Shown here piece by piece: positions 1 to 8,221 of a stretch of DNA of 64,000 nt. Under the pieces are notes generated by a model, which was given only the letters and a program-made list of their open reading frames with translations, made no database searches and was not told the origin of the DNA. This stretch comes from Oceaniferula spumae. Its GTDB lineage: Bacteria; Verrucomicrobiota; Verrucomicrobiia; Verrucomicrobiales; Akkermansiaceae. The stretch is taken from positions 2,604,001 to 2,668,000 of the forward strand of contig NZ_AP026866.1 in NCBI RefSeq assembly GCF_042849255.1, written 5' to 3'. The position numbers and the translations under genes were made by a program. How positions within the stretch are numbered: the stretch's first letter is position 1; each line of letters opens with the position of its first letter.

Positions 1-137
1 GATAAAACCAAGCTTTTCGACCGATCTCGACCCAGTGTCGGCAAGCAAAAATAAGCTGGAAGTCAAGCTCCACCGAGGAAAAATAGAGAATTAATTAACT
101 TTACATAAGCATCCGTCAGTGTCAAAAAATCACCGTT

Positions 138-413
138 ATGAACAAATCCGAACTCGTCGAATCAATTCAGAAAACCCTTGGGAAAGACGCCACTAAGCGT
201 TGTGCAGAAGATGCTCTTGCAGCCGTGCTTGAATGCATTGCGAAAGGCGTTAAGAAAGATGGCAAAGTCCAACTCATTGGTTTTGGTACTTTCGAAGTCA
301 AGAAGCGCGCAGCACGTATGGGCCGCAACCCAAAAACTGGCGAAGCAATGAAAATCAAAGCCTCCAAGACTGTTGGCTTCAAAGCTTCTTCCAACCTCAA
401 AGGCTCCCTCTAG
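138..413 (+). CDS. HU-family histone-like DNA-binding protein
   Basis: A 91-residue basic protein of the normal HU/IHF length. It begins MNKSELVESI and carries the family signature GFGTFEVKKRAARMGRNP around residues 48-65, the beta-arm region with the RNP motif that enters the minor groove. It would bind and bend DNA as a dimer in the nucleoid. The next residues (TGEAMKIKA, then V-F-K) also fit HU. It is a single gene with its own intrinsic terminator 27 bp downstream. The AT-rich stretch TTAATTAACTTTACATAA at about 91-108 probably holds the promoter. Which HU/IHF subtype it is cannot be decided here. Confidence 0.95.
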   Translation: MNKSELVESIQKTLGKDATKRCAEDALAAVLECIAKGVKKDGKVQLIGFGTFEVKKRAARMGRNPKTGEAMKIKASKTVGFKASSNLKGSL

Positions 414-440
414 GGCTCCTTTAACCTAATCATTAACAAT

Positions 441-475
441 CCCGCGTCGCCTGATGGTGACGCGGGTTTTTTTTT
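441..475 (+). terminator. Intrinsic terminator of the HU gene
   Basis: CCCGCGTC at 441-448 pairs with GACGCGGG at 459-466 around a 10-nt loop, followed by nine T residues. It lies 27 bp after the HU stop codon. Confidence 0.9.
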
Positions 476-503
476 GCTCACGAATCCAGCCATTCGCATG
501 GAA

Positions 504-1022
504 TTAGCTGTCCGCCTGCCTGGACTCCTCTGAATTGGCTTCCTCGCCTCCATTGACCACCTTGCCAAAACGCAGGGAAAGATAGCAGACCAAAGCCAAG
601 GCGACGGCATTTTCATACCGTTCCAGTGCACACGCCACACCGAGGGCACCGGTGAGCCAAATGGCGGCAGCAGTGCTCATGCCGTGAACCTTCTTGGATT
701 GTTTTAAAATCACTCCACCACCGAGAAATCCCAAGCCGGTGATAATACCACTGTAGGCACGGGAGAAAATCTCGCCGTTCACCTGATTTTCCATATCGAC
801 TGCCATCAGCACAAACGCGCAGGAAGAGACGGCGACTAAGGGAAATGTTCTGATTCCTGCGGAACGAGCTGTTTTTTCTCGATCCCAACCGATCGGTAGT
901 GACAGGAGATAGGCAATGCCGAGCATGCACAGATTCCTCCACACCCCGGCCGGATTAAACTCAGTCACCAAAGCCGCGGGAATGGCAAGGAGTCCGGGGT
1001 CCGATGCGATTTGATCAATCAT
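504..1022 (-). CDS. MgtC/SapB family membrane protein
   Basis: A 172-residue hydrophobic protein. It has the MgtC/SapB core: a first helix followed by LPIGWDREKTARSAGIRT (about residues 41-58), then GIITGLGFLGGGVILK (about 92-107) and an AAAIWLTGALGVA helix (about 117-130). Four to five transmembrane segments are expected in the inner membrane. Family members are linked to Mg2+ limitation, acid or envelope stress, and inhibition of F-ATPase in some pathogens; the role here is unknown. The start overlaps the end of the upstream mechanosensitive channel gene by 8 bp, so the two are probably co-transcribed and translationally coupled. The C-terminal tail is short and acidic. Confidence 0.88.
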   Translation of the reverse strand: MIDQIASDPGLLAIPAALVTEFNPAGVWRNLCMLGIAYLLSLPIGWDREKTARSAGIRTFPLVAVSSCAFVLMAVDMENQVNGEIFSRAYSGIITGLGFLGGGVILKQSKKVHGMSTAAAIWLTGALGVACALERYENAVALALVCYLSLRFGKVVNGGEEANSEESRQADS

Positions 1023-1926
1023 CTGCCTCCTCTCTCTCTTTGTCGCTGTTATCCTGATCCTTGGACTGGCGCTCCAGAAGCGTCGTCAAAGGTTCTTTGA
1101 ATGTGAGTGTTCTGTATGGGAATGGGATTTCAATACCGGCATCATCCAGAGCCGCCTTGATTTTCTCCACAGCCTCGGCTTTCGCCTCACGCTGCTCCAT
1201 GGGCTGGGATCCGGCCCAAAACAGGACTTCGAAATCGATGCTGCTGGCGCCAAATTCTTTCGGTAACACCTTGTTACCCTTGTCGGCATCAGCTTTTTCC
1301 AGACTATCGACTGTTTTTTGGATCACTGCCTTTGCCTCGGCCACGTCGGTGTCATAGGAGACACCCACGCCCATTTCTATACGTCTCAATTTACCGTAAG
1401 TCAGCACTTCAACTGGTTCGGTAACAAGCTTGGAGTTAGGAACGACAATAAGTTCCCCCGATGTGTCTTGAATCTGGGTGTGACGCAGCTCGATGCTTCT
1501 GACACGACCGCAGACATCCCCACACTCAATCATATCTCCTTCTTCAAAGGGAAACTTCCACAGCAGCATCACGCCGGCAAAAAAGTTCTGGAAAATGTCT
1601 TTGAAGGCCAGACCCACTGCGACAGACACCAGACCAGCCGCGCCGAGTGCTTTCGACGGCGTCAGCCCAGGGAAAACAATCATCGCTGCTGCGACCACAC
1701 CGATGATCCAGACCACGGTCTTAGCAAGGCGCGAGAGAAGCTGCACCAATGAATCTCTGAAAGCAAACTTACCCAGCGCGGAGTGCATCGCCTTGCTGAC
1801 CATGGCTGCGACTCCCCACGTTAGAATTAATACAACGACAGAACCGACCAGAAATGGCACGCGTTCTAACGTTCCCTCCCAAATACTCATGAGGGAGTTG
1901 AGGATGACTTCTTTTGCTTCAGACAT
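1015..1926 (-). CDS. Small-conductance mechanosensitive channel (MscS family)
   Basis: A 303-residue MscS-type channel. Three hydrophobic helices (about residues 20-45, 65-85 and 90-115) end in the pore helix and the glycine/alanine-rich segment KALGAAGLVSVAVGLAFKD. The beta domain follows with FPFEEGDMIECGDVCGRV and VPNSKLVTEPVEV (the usual P-N-S/K element after the pore). It opens under membrane tension to release solutes on osmotic downshock. The C-terminus ends in an acidic, glutamine/aspartate-rich tail (DQDNSDKEREEADD). It is first in a two-gene unit with the MgtC-like gene. The stress-type neighbours (ferritin-like, DUF1328) point the same way. Confidence 0.93.
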   Translation of the reverse strand: MSEAKEVILNSLMSIWEGTLERVPFLVGSVVVLILTWGVAAMVSKAMHSALGKFAFRDSLVQLLSRLAKTVVWIIGVVAAAMIVFPGLTPSKALGAAGLVSVAVGLAFKDIFQNFFAGVMLLWKFPFEEGDMIECGDVCGRVRSIELRHTQIQDTSGELIVVPNSKLVTEPVEVLTYGKLRRIEMGVGVSYDTDVAEAKAVIQKTVDSLEKADADKGNKVLPKEFGASSIDFEVLFWAGSQPMEQREAKAEAVEKIKAALDDAGIEIPFPYRTLTFKEPLTTLLERQSKDQDNSDKEREEADD

Positions 1927-2080
1927 AATGTTGATAGTGTGTGTTAGATTGTGTGTTGTGTAATTTATAGAGTGCCCAGCGCCCGATGCTTACGAAGCAG
2001 AGACGGACGCTGGGTTGTGTGTGTATGTGTGTGAAAAATCGGATAGGTGCGCTACCTAGCGCACAGTTCATATAGCTCTA

Positions 2081-2248
2081 TCATTTTGCTCCTCGCATCA
2101 TGTGGCTGATAGCCGACAGGATGAAGAGAACGATGAAGATATAGAAACAGATCTTTGCGATCCCCACGGCTGCGCCGACAAGTCCGGCAAATCCCAGAAT
2201 GCCCGCAATGAGAGCGATAACGAGGCAGGTGATGGCTAAGTTTAACAT
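2081..2248 (-). CDS. DUF1328 small membrane protein (YtjA family), copy 1
   Basis: A 55-residue protein read directly from the minus strand: it starts MLNLAITCLVIALIAGILGF and ends ISHMMRGAK. Two hydrophobic helices are separated by the glycine-rich turn GFAGLVGAAVGIAK, which is the DUF1328/YtjA signature. The function of the family is unknown; members are common in stress-induced operons of bacteria. It lies 51 bp downstream of the ferritin-like gene on the same strand and is likely in its operon. A paralogue at 10359-10520 also follows a stress gene. Confidence 0.85.
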   Translation of the reverse strand: MLNLAITCLVIALIAGILGFAGLVGAAVGIAKICFYIFIVLFILSAISHMMRGAK

Positions 2249-2299
2249 GGTACAGTTAGGTAAATGGTTCGAGTTGGTTTCTACCGGGACGGAAACAGA

Positions 2300-2821
2300 T
2301 TAATAAGTAAGCGAGCGCTTCTCCTCTTCCTGCATACGACCGGAAGCGATCTCACGATCCTCAACTTCACGAAGCATTCCTGCGAATTCGCGACGGTGCA
2401 TTTCCTCGTCGTTGAGAAGACGGATGGCCAAATCTTGGGTAGGTAGATCCGCACCTTCCGCCATTTCTGCGATCAGACGGTAATGTTGGATTGCTGATTC
2501 CTCTGCGGTGACCACTCCGCGGATCACATGAATGAGATCTAACTTATCAGGGGACGGTTGGAGATACCGCTGGTTCTTGTGCAGCTGCATGCTACCTGGC
2601 ACGATGCCACCTAACACATAGATTCTTTCGGCCAATGCCTTAGCGTGACCCATCTCGTCCTCGATATCGGCAGCCAGCATATCTTTGACACGCTGAGCGT
2701 GCAGTCCGTCAAGATTGATTGACCATGATAGATAATTTTCCACTGTCTCCAATTCCGCTGAATACGCCGTTTGTAGTAAATCGATAAGTTTTTCTCGGAG
2801 TTCTTTGGTGATTGGTTTCAT
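2300..2821 (-). CDS. Ferritin-like (bacterioferritin/Dps-type) four-helix protein
   Basis: A 173-residue, wholly helical protein. Iron-binding type motifs appear in order: AELETVENYL (about residues 21-30), DIEDEMGHAKALAERI (about 52-67), VTAEESAIQHYR (about 104-115) and LLNDEEMHRREFAGML (about 135-150), giving the E...ExxH plus E...ExxH pattern of the ferritin-like superfamily. Expected role: binding or oxidation of iron, or protection from peroxide, in the cytosol. The subfamily (bacterioferritin-like or a stress ferritin-like protein) is not fixed. It is the first gene of a unit with DUF1328. Two conserved upstream elements (see 2952-2997) lie at the same distances as in two other stress operons. 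Confidence 0.82.
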   Translation of the reverse strand: MKPITKELREKLIDLLQTAYSAELETVENYLSWSINLDGLHAQRVKDMLAADIEDEMGHAKALAERIYVLGGIVPGSMQLHKNQRYLQPSPDKLDLIHVIRGVVTAEESAIQHYRLIAEMAEGADLPTQDLAIRLLNDEEMHRREFAGMLREVEDREIASGRMQEEEKRSLTY

Positions 2822-2951
2822 ATCAACATCAACATTGCAGGTAACATGCCAGATGATTTCTTAGCTATAAAATCAAGCTCTCCTACCCGCCATGTTGAGG
2901 TCTTTTACACGACTACCCGTTATTTCAGGCTGAAGTCCAAACGCTGCAACC

Positions 2952-2997
2952 TTGCACAATGCACGGTTAACAACCGGCCGGACCGTGCATTTTGCAA
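2952..2997 (-). promoter_or_regulatory. Inverted repeat with TGCA-N-AATGCA core upstream of the ferritin-like gene
   Basis: TTGCACAATGCACGGT at 2952-2967 and ACCGTGCATTTTGCAA at 2982-2997 are reverse complements except for one base. The core TGCACAATGCA starts at 2953, 132 bp from the first base of the start codon (2821). A second short element, ATTGCAGG on the plus strand, begins at 2834, 13 bp from the start. Matching element pairs occur before the lipoprotein gene (core at 11097) and the DUF892 gene (core at 13608) at almost the same distances. Rest of the gap 2822-3227: no convincing gene; the 94-codon frame at 2873-3157 lacks any recognisable protein feature. Confidence 0.5.
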
Positions 2998-3227
2998 CTT
3001 CGATAAAACACCCCAGAGCTAATCCAAGCCGTCGGCCGCAGATGCAACCATGCTTCTGATACATCACCGGTATGTGATGATCTCTAGCCGGTGTTGGTCT
3101 AGCCGAGAAAGCTGGAACACTGAGTGTCCACTTCAGCGTAAACGTAAGAACTGCCAACCGCGTGATGAGACGAGTGGGTAATATTTTTCCTGTTGGCTTG
3201 TTCTGATCCGAGGACTAAGCTGCCGCC

Positions 3228-4016
3228 ATGCTTTCCGCTCTTGGCCGCCCACTGTTAGGAATTCTCGACTACCTCGGGGAGCTAGCTGGTCTTGCAGGAC
3301 AAATTGTGGAATCTCTCATCCGGGGAAAAAAGCGCTGGCGGTTACTCATCGATCAATTGGTTGAAATAGGTTTCAGCTCTCAGCCGGTGGTCATCATCAC
3401 CGGAGCATTTGTCGGTGCGGTTCTTGCAGCACAGGGACTGTTCCAGCTCAGCGGCATGAAAATGGAATCGATGGGTGGCGCCTTGGTGAGCGTCGGTATG
3501 CTGCGTGAACTCGGCCCCACTCTGACAGGAATCATGCTGGCTGGCCGGGTCGGGGCCTCAATGTCCGCGGAAATAGGCACGATGAAAGTCACCGAGCAGA
3601 TCGATGCCCTGCGTTCAATGAGCGTGCATCCGATCGATTACCTCGTCACTCCACGCCTGATTGCCATGATCATCTCCGTGCCACTGCTCATCACAGAAGC
3701 AGCTGCCTTCGGCATCGCCGCCAGCTGGGTAGTGGGCACTCAAACCTTCGGGGTTTCGGAAGCATGGTGGAGCCTGCACACGCGCGAGCACACTGAACTC
3801 GCTGATATTTACATCGCTCTGATCAAAGGCACCATCTTTGGCATCTTGATCGTTCTGATCTCGTGTCACCAAGGTCTCAAGGCATCTCATGGGGCTGTGG
3901 GAGTGGGTAAGGGCACTACTCATGCGATGGTATTTTCCTCACTGGCCATCCTCATTTTCAACTTCTTCCTGACTATGCTCATGAACATCCTGTTCCCCAT
4001 CGGTCTGGCGGGGTGA
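3228..4016 (+). CDS. MlaE-family ABC transporter permease (phospholipid/lipid transport)
   Basis: A 262-residue permease of the MlaE/YrbE type. Typical elements are VVIITGAFVGAVLAAQG (about residues 54-70), VSVGMLRELGPTLTGIMLAGRVGASMSAEIGTM (about 87-119), the conserved block that contacts the MlaF ATPase, and EQIDALRSMSVHPIDYLV (about 123-140). Five to six transmembrane helices in the inner membrane. In other Gram-negatives it works with an ATPase (MlaF) and an MCE protein (MlaD) to move phospholipid between membranes. Neither partner is adjacent here, because the next gene is msrB. The ATG follows a short stretch with no clear Shine-Dalgarno sequence. Confidence 0.93.
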   Translation: MLSALGRPLLGILDYLGELAGLAGQIVESLIRGKKRWRLLIDQLVEIGFSSQPVVIITGAFVGAVLAAQGLFQLSGMKMESMGGALVSVGMLRELGPTLTGIMLAGRVGASMSAEIGTMKVTEQIDALRSMSVHPIDYLVTPRLIAMIISVPLLITEAAAFGIAASWVVGTQTFGVSEAWWSLHTREHTELADIYIALIKGTIFGILIVLISCHQGLKASHGAVGVGKGTTHAMVFSSLAILIFNFFLTMLMNILFPIGLAG

Positions 4017-4106
4017 ATTTGACATCCACCAGCTCGCAGGGAATAATATAGCCGTCTGCCGCCTCTCAGTTTGTGTAGACCCTTAATCACACAACCCATC
4101 AAAACC

Positions 4107-4649
4107 ATGAAAGCTGCACTTCGTTTCCTCGCTCTCCTTGCCATCGGCGGAGGCATTGCATTCTACGCCCTCAACGCTCAGACTCAGAAACCTATGAAAA
4201 CATCCAATGAAACACCGGCCCAGCCCGAGAAAAAAGTCGTGAAGACTGATGACGAGTGGAAAAAGGAACTGACTCCGGAGCAGTACCGCATCGCTCGGCA
4301 AGGAGGAACTGAACGCCCTAACGGAAAAGTCTACGAGCAATTTAAAAAACAAGGTGGCGGCACCTACTACTGTGTCGGCTGCAACGCTGAGCTTTTTTCA
4401 TCCAAGGAAAAATTCGACTCCCACTGCGGATGGCCATCGTTTTATGACCCGTCCAAAGCCAAGAACGTCAAAGCGCTTCCAGACGCCGATGGCATGCGCA
4501 CCGAGGTCAAATGCAAGGTCTGTGATGCCCATCTGGGACACGTCTTCACCGGCGAAGGTTTCAACACTCCCACCGATCAGCGTTATTGCATCAACGGCAC
4601 CGTGTTGAAGTTTGTGCCTTTCAAAAAGGATGACGAGAAGGAGAAGTAA
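4107..4649 (+). CDS. msrB: Peptide-methionine (R)-S-oxide reductase MsrB, exported
   Basis: Reduces methionine-R-sulfoxide in proteins. The MsrB fold is clear: EEWKKELTPEQY-like start (here DEWKKELTPEQYRIARQ, about 48-64), two zinc CxxC pairs (CVGC and CKVC), FDSHCGWPSFYDP, HLGHVFTGEGF, and RYCINGTVLKFVP with the catalytic Cys in RYC. The N-terminus MKAALRFLALLAIGGGIAFYA is a signal peptide or membrane anchor, so it probably acts in the periplasm. A TTG start at 4071 would add 12 residues before the signal; the ATG at 4107 fits better. The usual serine after RYCIN is glycine here. Length 180. Confidence 0.94.
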   Translation: MKAALRFLALLAIGGGIAFYALNAQTQKPMKTSNETPAQPEKKVVKTDDEWKKELTPEQYRIARQGGTERPNGKVYEQFKKQGGGTYYCVGCNAELFSSKEKFDSHCGWPSFYDPSKAKNVKALPDADGMRTEVKCKVCDAHLGHVFTGEGFNTPTDQRYCINGTVLKFVPFKKDDEKEK

Positions 4650-4664
4650 TCGTATCCGCCAGCC

Positions 4665-5756
4665 TCACTCCTGATCATCCAACCAGCTGATAAAGCCGCC
4701 GGACTCGTGTCCGTAACGTGAGCTGGCAGCCTCTTGCAGCGGTTGAGGAATATGACGATGCACTGGCAACTGAACCATCGGGTGAAGCAGCCAGCGCTTC
4801 ACTGGCACGGCTGCGGCAAACTGCGAGAACAAAGGCTGCATTGCAAACGCTACCAGTGACGCATAGGCAGTAGAAATCACCAGTGATTTCCAAGCCCTCC
4901 TTGGCCACTTGCCACCCATCTTTGGTGGCCTGATTTCCAAATGACTCGGTAAATCGCCGTGATGATACTTGCCCTCGCTTGCTAACGACCAGGCAGCTTT
5001 GGCATAAATACGCGCCGCGAGTAATCGCAGCATCACAAAAGCAGGGAAGACATAAAGCATCGCCCACAGAAAGTAATAGGAGTTCAAAAATGCAACGATC
5101 TCCACTGGCGGCATTTCTAACAACACAGGCTTGGAGGCCGCCGCTGTGGATAGATACAGCGCAGAAAGAATCAAAGGCAACCCACTGAGAGTTGTCAGCA
5201 CTGCTAACAATAGATTACCCCATGGTGACCTGGATATGACTCTGGCCACCGTCTTCAAGTCAAAGAACGACCGCATGGTTCCGGACATCGCTTGGTGTGA
5301 TTGTGCCATCGGAAGATAAATCATGGCCAACGCCATTAGCAGAATGGCGAGCACCCCCAACCCTGGTCCGACACCCGACTGCTCGTAGCCTTTGTGAAAC
5401 GAATTATTCCACCCTCCCCACCAGGCAAAAGCTAACATCATCCCCGGAAGGAGAGTCACCAGAAGAGCCGTGCTCACATGCTTGATGCCTGTCAAGAAAT
5501 TGAGTTTCAGCGAGCCAAATAGCCACTTAAACCGATTCCACTTTCCTCCGGCTGGCTTCTGCTCTCCACGAATCCACCTCGGAGATCGATGTAATTCTAA
5601 CACCCCCGATTGTGTGTTCCAATAGCCGATGATTCGCCGGCGACACAGTCGGTACGTCCATCCGGCTGTCACCGTTGCCCCTAAAAACGACAGGCAACCC
5701 AGTGACCCAAAAAGCCAAGCTTTCAGCAGACGGGCGAATTTGATTCCACGCTTCAT
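4665..5756 (-). CDS. Polytopic membrane protein of unknown function
   Basis: A 363-residue protein with an N-terminal hydrophobic helix (about 12-34) and six to seven further helices between residues 90 and 310, ending in a polar tail. The spacing of paired helices with K/R-rich loops resembles small integral-membrane families such as DUF4013, but I cannot assign it firmly. Its start codon overlaps the stop of the upstream Tat-exported phosphatase-fold gene by 4 bp (ATGA), so the two are almost surely one transcript and may work together at the inner membrane. It runs tail-to-tail with msrB, 15 bp apart. Confidence 0.7.
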   Translation of the reverse strand: MKRGIKFARLLKAWLFGSLGCLSFLGATVTAGWTYRLCRRRIIGYWNTQSGVLELHRSPRWIRGEQKPAGGKWNRFKWLFGSLKLNFLTGIKHVSTALLVTLLPGMMLAFAWWGGWNNSFHKGYEQSGVGPGLGVLAILLMALAMIYLPMAQSHQAMSGTMRSFFDLKTVARVISRSPWGNLLLAVLTTLSGLPLILSALYLSTAAASKPVLLEMPPVEIVAFLNSYYFLWAMLYVFPAFVMLRLLAARIYAKAAWSLASEGKYHHGDLPSHLEIRPPKMGGKWPRRAWKSLVISTAYASLVAFAMQPLFSQFAAAVPVKRWLLHPMVQLPVHRHIPQPLQEAASSRYGHESGGFISWLDDQE

Positions 5757-6922
5757 GCTATCGCCTCCTCCAGAATATTGGTATCGGCAAACTTAGTGGG
5801 CATGCCCATTAACCTGCCCAGTGTCCCAGCGATCTGCGTCTGATCCACTCGACGGTCGATGACTTTGCCTTTTTCAACTCCAGACCCGAACAAGAGCGCC
5901 CAGATCTCATGGGATGATTTCGAATTAAAGTGGTGCTGGCATGGAACTGAAAGCAGCGGATTGGTATCCCTGCCACAATCAGGCACAACGCAGAAAATGG
6001 TATTATCCCGGTAAAATGGATCGAGTTGAGTCTGAGTCACCAGCTGCCTGAGTCCGTGATCAATGACCTTGATCCCCTCTGTGTAATGAGTCATGTTCCC
6101 CCAATGCACGTAGTCTGGATCGTTGTAATTGATCATCATCAGCCGTGGCTTCAGCAGCTTCATCGACCACAACGTCAGCTCGGTGAGGAGTCGGTCGCCG
6201 CGCGCATTTTTAAATCCGTCGTTGCCATAGTGGTCGTGCCATTTTTCCCAGAAACTACGGATCGCTGGCAGGTCCTCATTTTTGCCTCGGGTGCGGTAAT
6301 CGATCATCCGCATTTGTTTTAGATCTTCCATCATCTTACGGCGTTCGTTTTCGGGTGGATCACCAGCCAGTCTTTTTTCTAACAACCACATCTTATAGCG
6401 GAAAAGTGACATCGTCTGGCTGCGGAATTGCGCTCCAAACAGATGGTGGTTGCTAAAATTGTAAAACTCCTCCTGACTCCTGTCCTCCCCATTGATCAGC
6501 AAAGTCTGGTGCGCAGGAATCTCATATGTTTTCCGGAGATACTCGAACAGAGTCGGCACTTCCGCTTCGAAGCGCTGAACAAAAGCATCCTTCTTCACCT
6601 GATACTTCGCGTAATGCCCTGTTAGGATATTCAATGTGCCCTCACCGTGTGAGGTGTCCAAGTCCTTAAACCGGTCGATTTCCATGTTCCGGTAGAATGT
6701 CCCCTTTGGGACCAAGTCACGCAGGAGATAAGGAGCGTAGGTTTTTCGCTCGTTGATTGTTTCGCGACGTCTAACACCGCCACCGAATCGAACAATGATG
6801 ACATTGGGGCTGGTGTATGATTTTTTCTGCTCCCCCGCAGCCATGACAGCACGCGGAAGACCTGCTACCACGCCGGCAGCCACTGCTGATGTTAGGAATT
6901 CACGTCTCGTTTTCATAGCCAC
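5753..6922 (-). CDS. Tat-exported alkaline-phosphatase-fold protein
   Basis: A 389-residue protein with a twin-arginine signal (KTRREFLTSAVAAGVVAG, about residues 4-21), so it is exported folded. The body resembles the alkaline phosphatase/sulfatase superfamily: strand NVIIVRFGGG near the N-terminus, SHGEGTLNILTGHY about residues 92-105, NYNDPDYVHWGNMTHYTEG about 266-284 and VVPDCGRDTN about 315-324. Positions where related enzymes carry metal-binding Asp and His appear changed (RFGGG in place of a D-G motif, D-C-G in place of D-H-G), so it may be catalytically altered. Translationally coupled to the downstream membrane protein. The second Met (6916) is an alternative start. Confidence 0.72.
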   Translation of the reverse strand: MAMKTRREFLTSAVAAGVVAGLPRAVMAAGEQKKSYTSPNVIIVRFGGGVRRRETINERKTYAPYLLRDLVPKGTFYRNMEIDRFKDLDTSHGEGTLNILTGHYAKYQVKKDAFVQRFEAEVPTLFEYLRKTYEIPAHQTLLINGEDRSQEEFYNFSNHHLFGAQFRSQTMSLFRYKMWLLEKRLAGDPPENERRKMMEDLKQMRMIDYRTRGKNEDLPAIRSFWEKWHDHYGNDGFKNARGDRLLTELTLWSMKLLKPRLMMINYNDPDYVHWGNMTHYTEGIKVIDHGLRQLVTQTQLDPFYRDNTIFCVVPDCGRDTNPLLSVPCQHHFNSKSSHEIWALLFGSGVEKGKVIDRRVDQTQIAGTLGRLMGMPTKFADTNILEEAIA

Positions 6923-6985
6923 ACCTTAGCTTCGTCACGGCAAAGTGTCTGTGGCACTTGTGTTGCAAGTTTGTATCAAAATGTA

Positions 6986-8221
6986 TCAGGACCTCGGAAT
7001 CCTAACCGCAAACACAGCTCCTCCCAGCGGTGAGTCCCCTACGGAGATAGTGCCGCCATGCAAACGAACCACACGCTCGCAGATCGCCAGACCGAGACCA
7101 GCTCCATCACCCTTCGATCGTGTCCTTGCTCCGTCCAGTCGGGTAAAAGCATCGAATATTTTCGTCCGATCCTCTGGGGCGATTCCTTTCCCATCGTCAT
7201 GCACCTCAAGGTTCACTGCGTCCGCATCCATGGAGCAAACTACTTTCACCAAGCCTGTGGCATGACGTGCCGCATTCCGAATCAAGTTCTCCAGGGCTCG
7301 TGGCAGGTGGTTGGCACTGGCTTGAATATCCACTTTCGGTGGTATTTTGTTTTCGAACTTAACGTCCGGAAAAAGAGTTTGAGTCTTGGCAATTAGAGCA
7401 TTGATCGTCGTGGCAATCTCAAGGGGAGTTTTATGGATCTCGGTACCACCCGAGTCCACTCTCAGGAACATCATCAGCTCGTCCAGCAGTCGCTCCATCT
7501 CGTCGACGTCATCGTGTAAAGCCGCGATACGTGTGTGCCGTTCCTCCTGAGTTTCTGCAGCTTCGATCATCTCGACCCCAAACCCAATGCGTGCCACAGG
7601 TGTGCGAATCTCATGAGACACCGCCTGTAGCAAATGCCTCTGTCCATCCACCAGCGAAGTAATCCTATCCGCCATCAAGTTGATCCTCTTTCCTAACAAG
7701 CCCAAGGCATCCTTGCCTTTCTCCTCCACACGCGCGCTGAGATCACCAGCCGCAATTCTACCGATCGTCTGCTCTTGCCGACGTAACCTTCGAACCAAAG
7801 GATAAGTGATCAAAAAAGCTGCTGCTCCAAACACCGCCGCCGTCATCAGCAAGGCCAGCAATAACGAGCCGCCCTGCTGCCTCTGAAAGGTCGCAAATCT
7901 ACCCTCATCCGATTCAAACACCACCCTGTAATCGGCTCCCGCAGGTCGGAAACCGACCAAGCCACCGTCTTGATCTAGAGCCACTACCCGAGCGCGGAAA
8001 TTGAGTTGTTGTTGATCAATCACCCGCTGGGCTTGCTCCGCACTTTTACCCGCTAACAGCGGGTCTAATTCCTCAATGACCGCTTGAAACTCCTCCGCAA
8101 AGTTTGGTCGAAGGTACTTCTGATGCAATGCGCCAAAAACCACCGCAATGATCACAGCGCTGAGTAAGAACGCAGCTCCCATCAATAGGATCAATTTTAA
8201 ATAGAGTCGGGTCATCCGCAA
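6986..8221 (-). CDS. Two-component sensor histidine kinase (HAMP, HisKA, HATPase)
   Basis: A 411-residue inner-membrane kinase. TM1 is about residues 8-32 and TM2 about 118-142, flanking a short periplasmic sensor of roughly 85 residues. A HAMP linker (about 143-195) leads to the H box AVSHEIRTPVARIGFGVEM, with phospho-His at about 203. The ATPase region has the N box (ENLIRNAARHA), the G1 box (DDGKGIAPEDR) and the G2 box (GDGAGLGLAI). The H-box region and size recall RstB-like kinases. It overlaps the upstream response regulator gene by 10 bp; regulator first, kinase second. The signal it senses is unknown. Confidence 0.95.
   Translation of the reverse strand: MRMTRLYLKLILLMGAAFLLSAVIIAVVFGALHQKYLRPNFAEEFQAVIEELDPLLAGKSAEQAQRVIDQQQLNFRARVVALDQDGGLVGFRPAGADYRVVFESDEGRFATFQRQQGGSLLLALLMTAAVFGAAAFLITYPLVRRLRRQEQTIGRIAAGDLSARVEEKGKDALGLLGKRINLMADRITSLVDGQRHLLQAVSHEIRTPVARIGFGVEMIEAAETQEERHTRIAALHDDVDEMERLLDELMMFLRVDSGGTEIHKTPLEIATTINALIAKTQTLFPDVKFENKIPPKVDIQASANHLPRALENLIRNAARHATGLVKVVCSMDADAVNLEVHDDGKGIAPEDRTKIFDAFTRLDGARTRSKGDGAGLGLAICERVVRLHGGTISVGDSPLGGAVFAVRIPRS

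Noticed and set aside
1..95. Possible C-terminal end of an upstream gene
   Set aside because: Two frames stay open for 17-30 codons (stops at 52-54 and near 95) but neither has recognisable protein features, so no gene is called.
2873..3157. 94-codon open frame on the minus strand
   Set aside because: Overlaps the inverted repeat, lacks any protein motif, and its composition is not like neighbouring genes.
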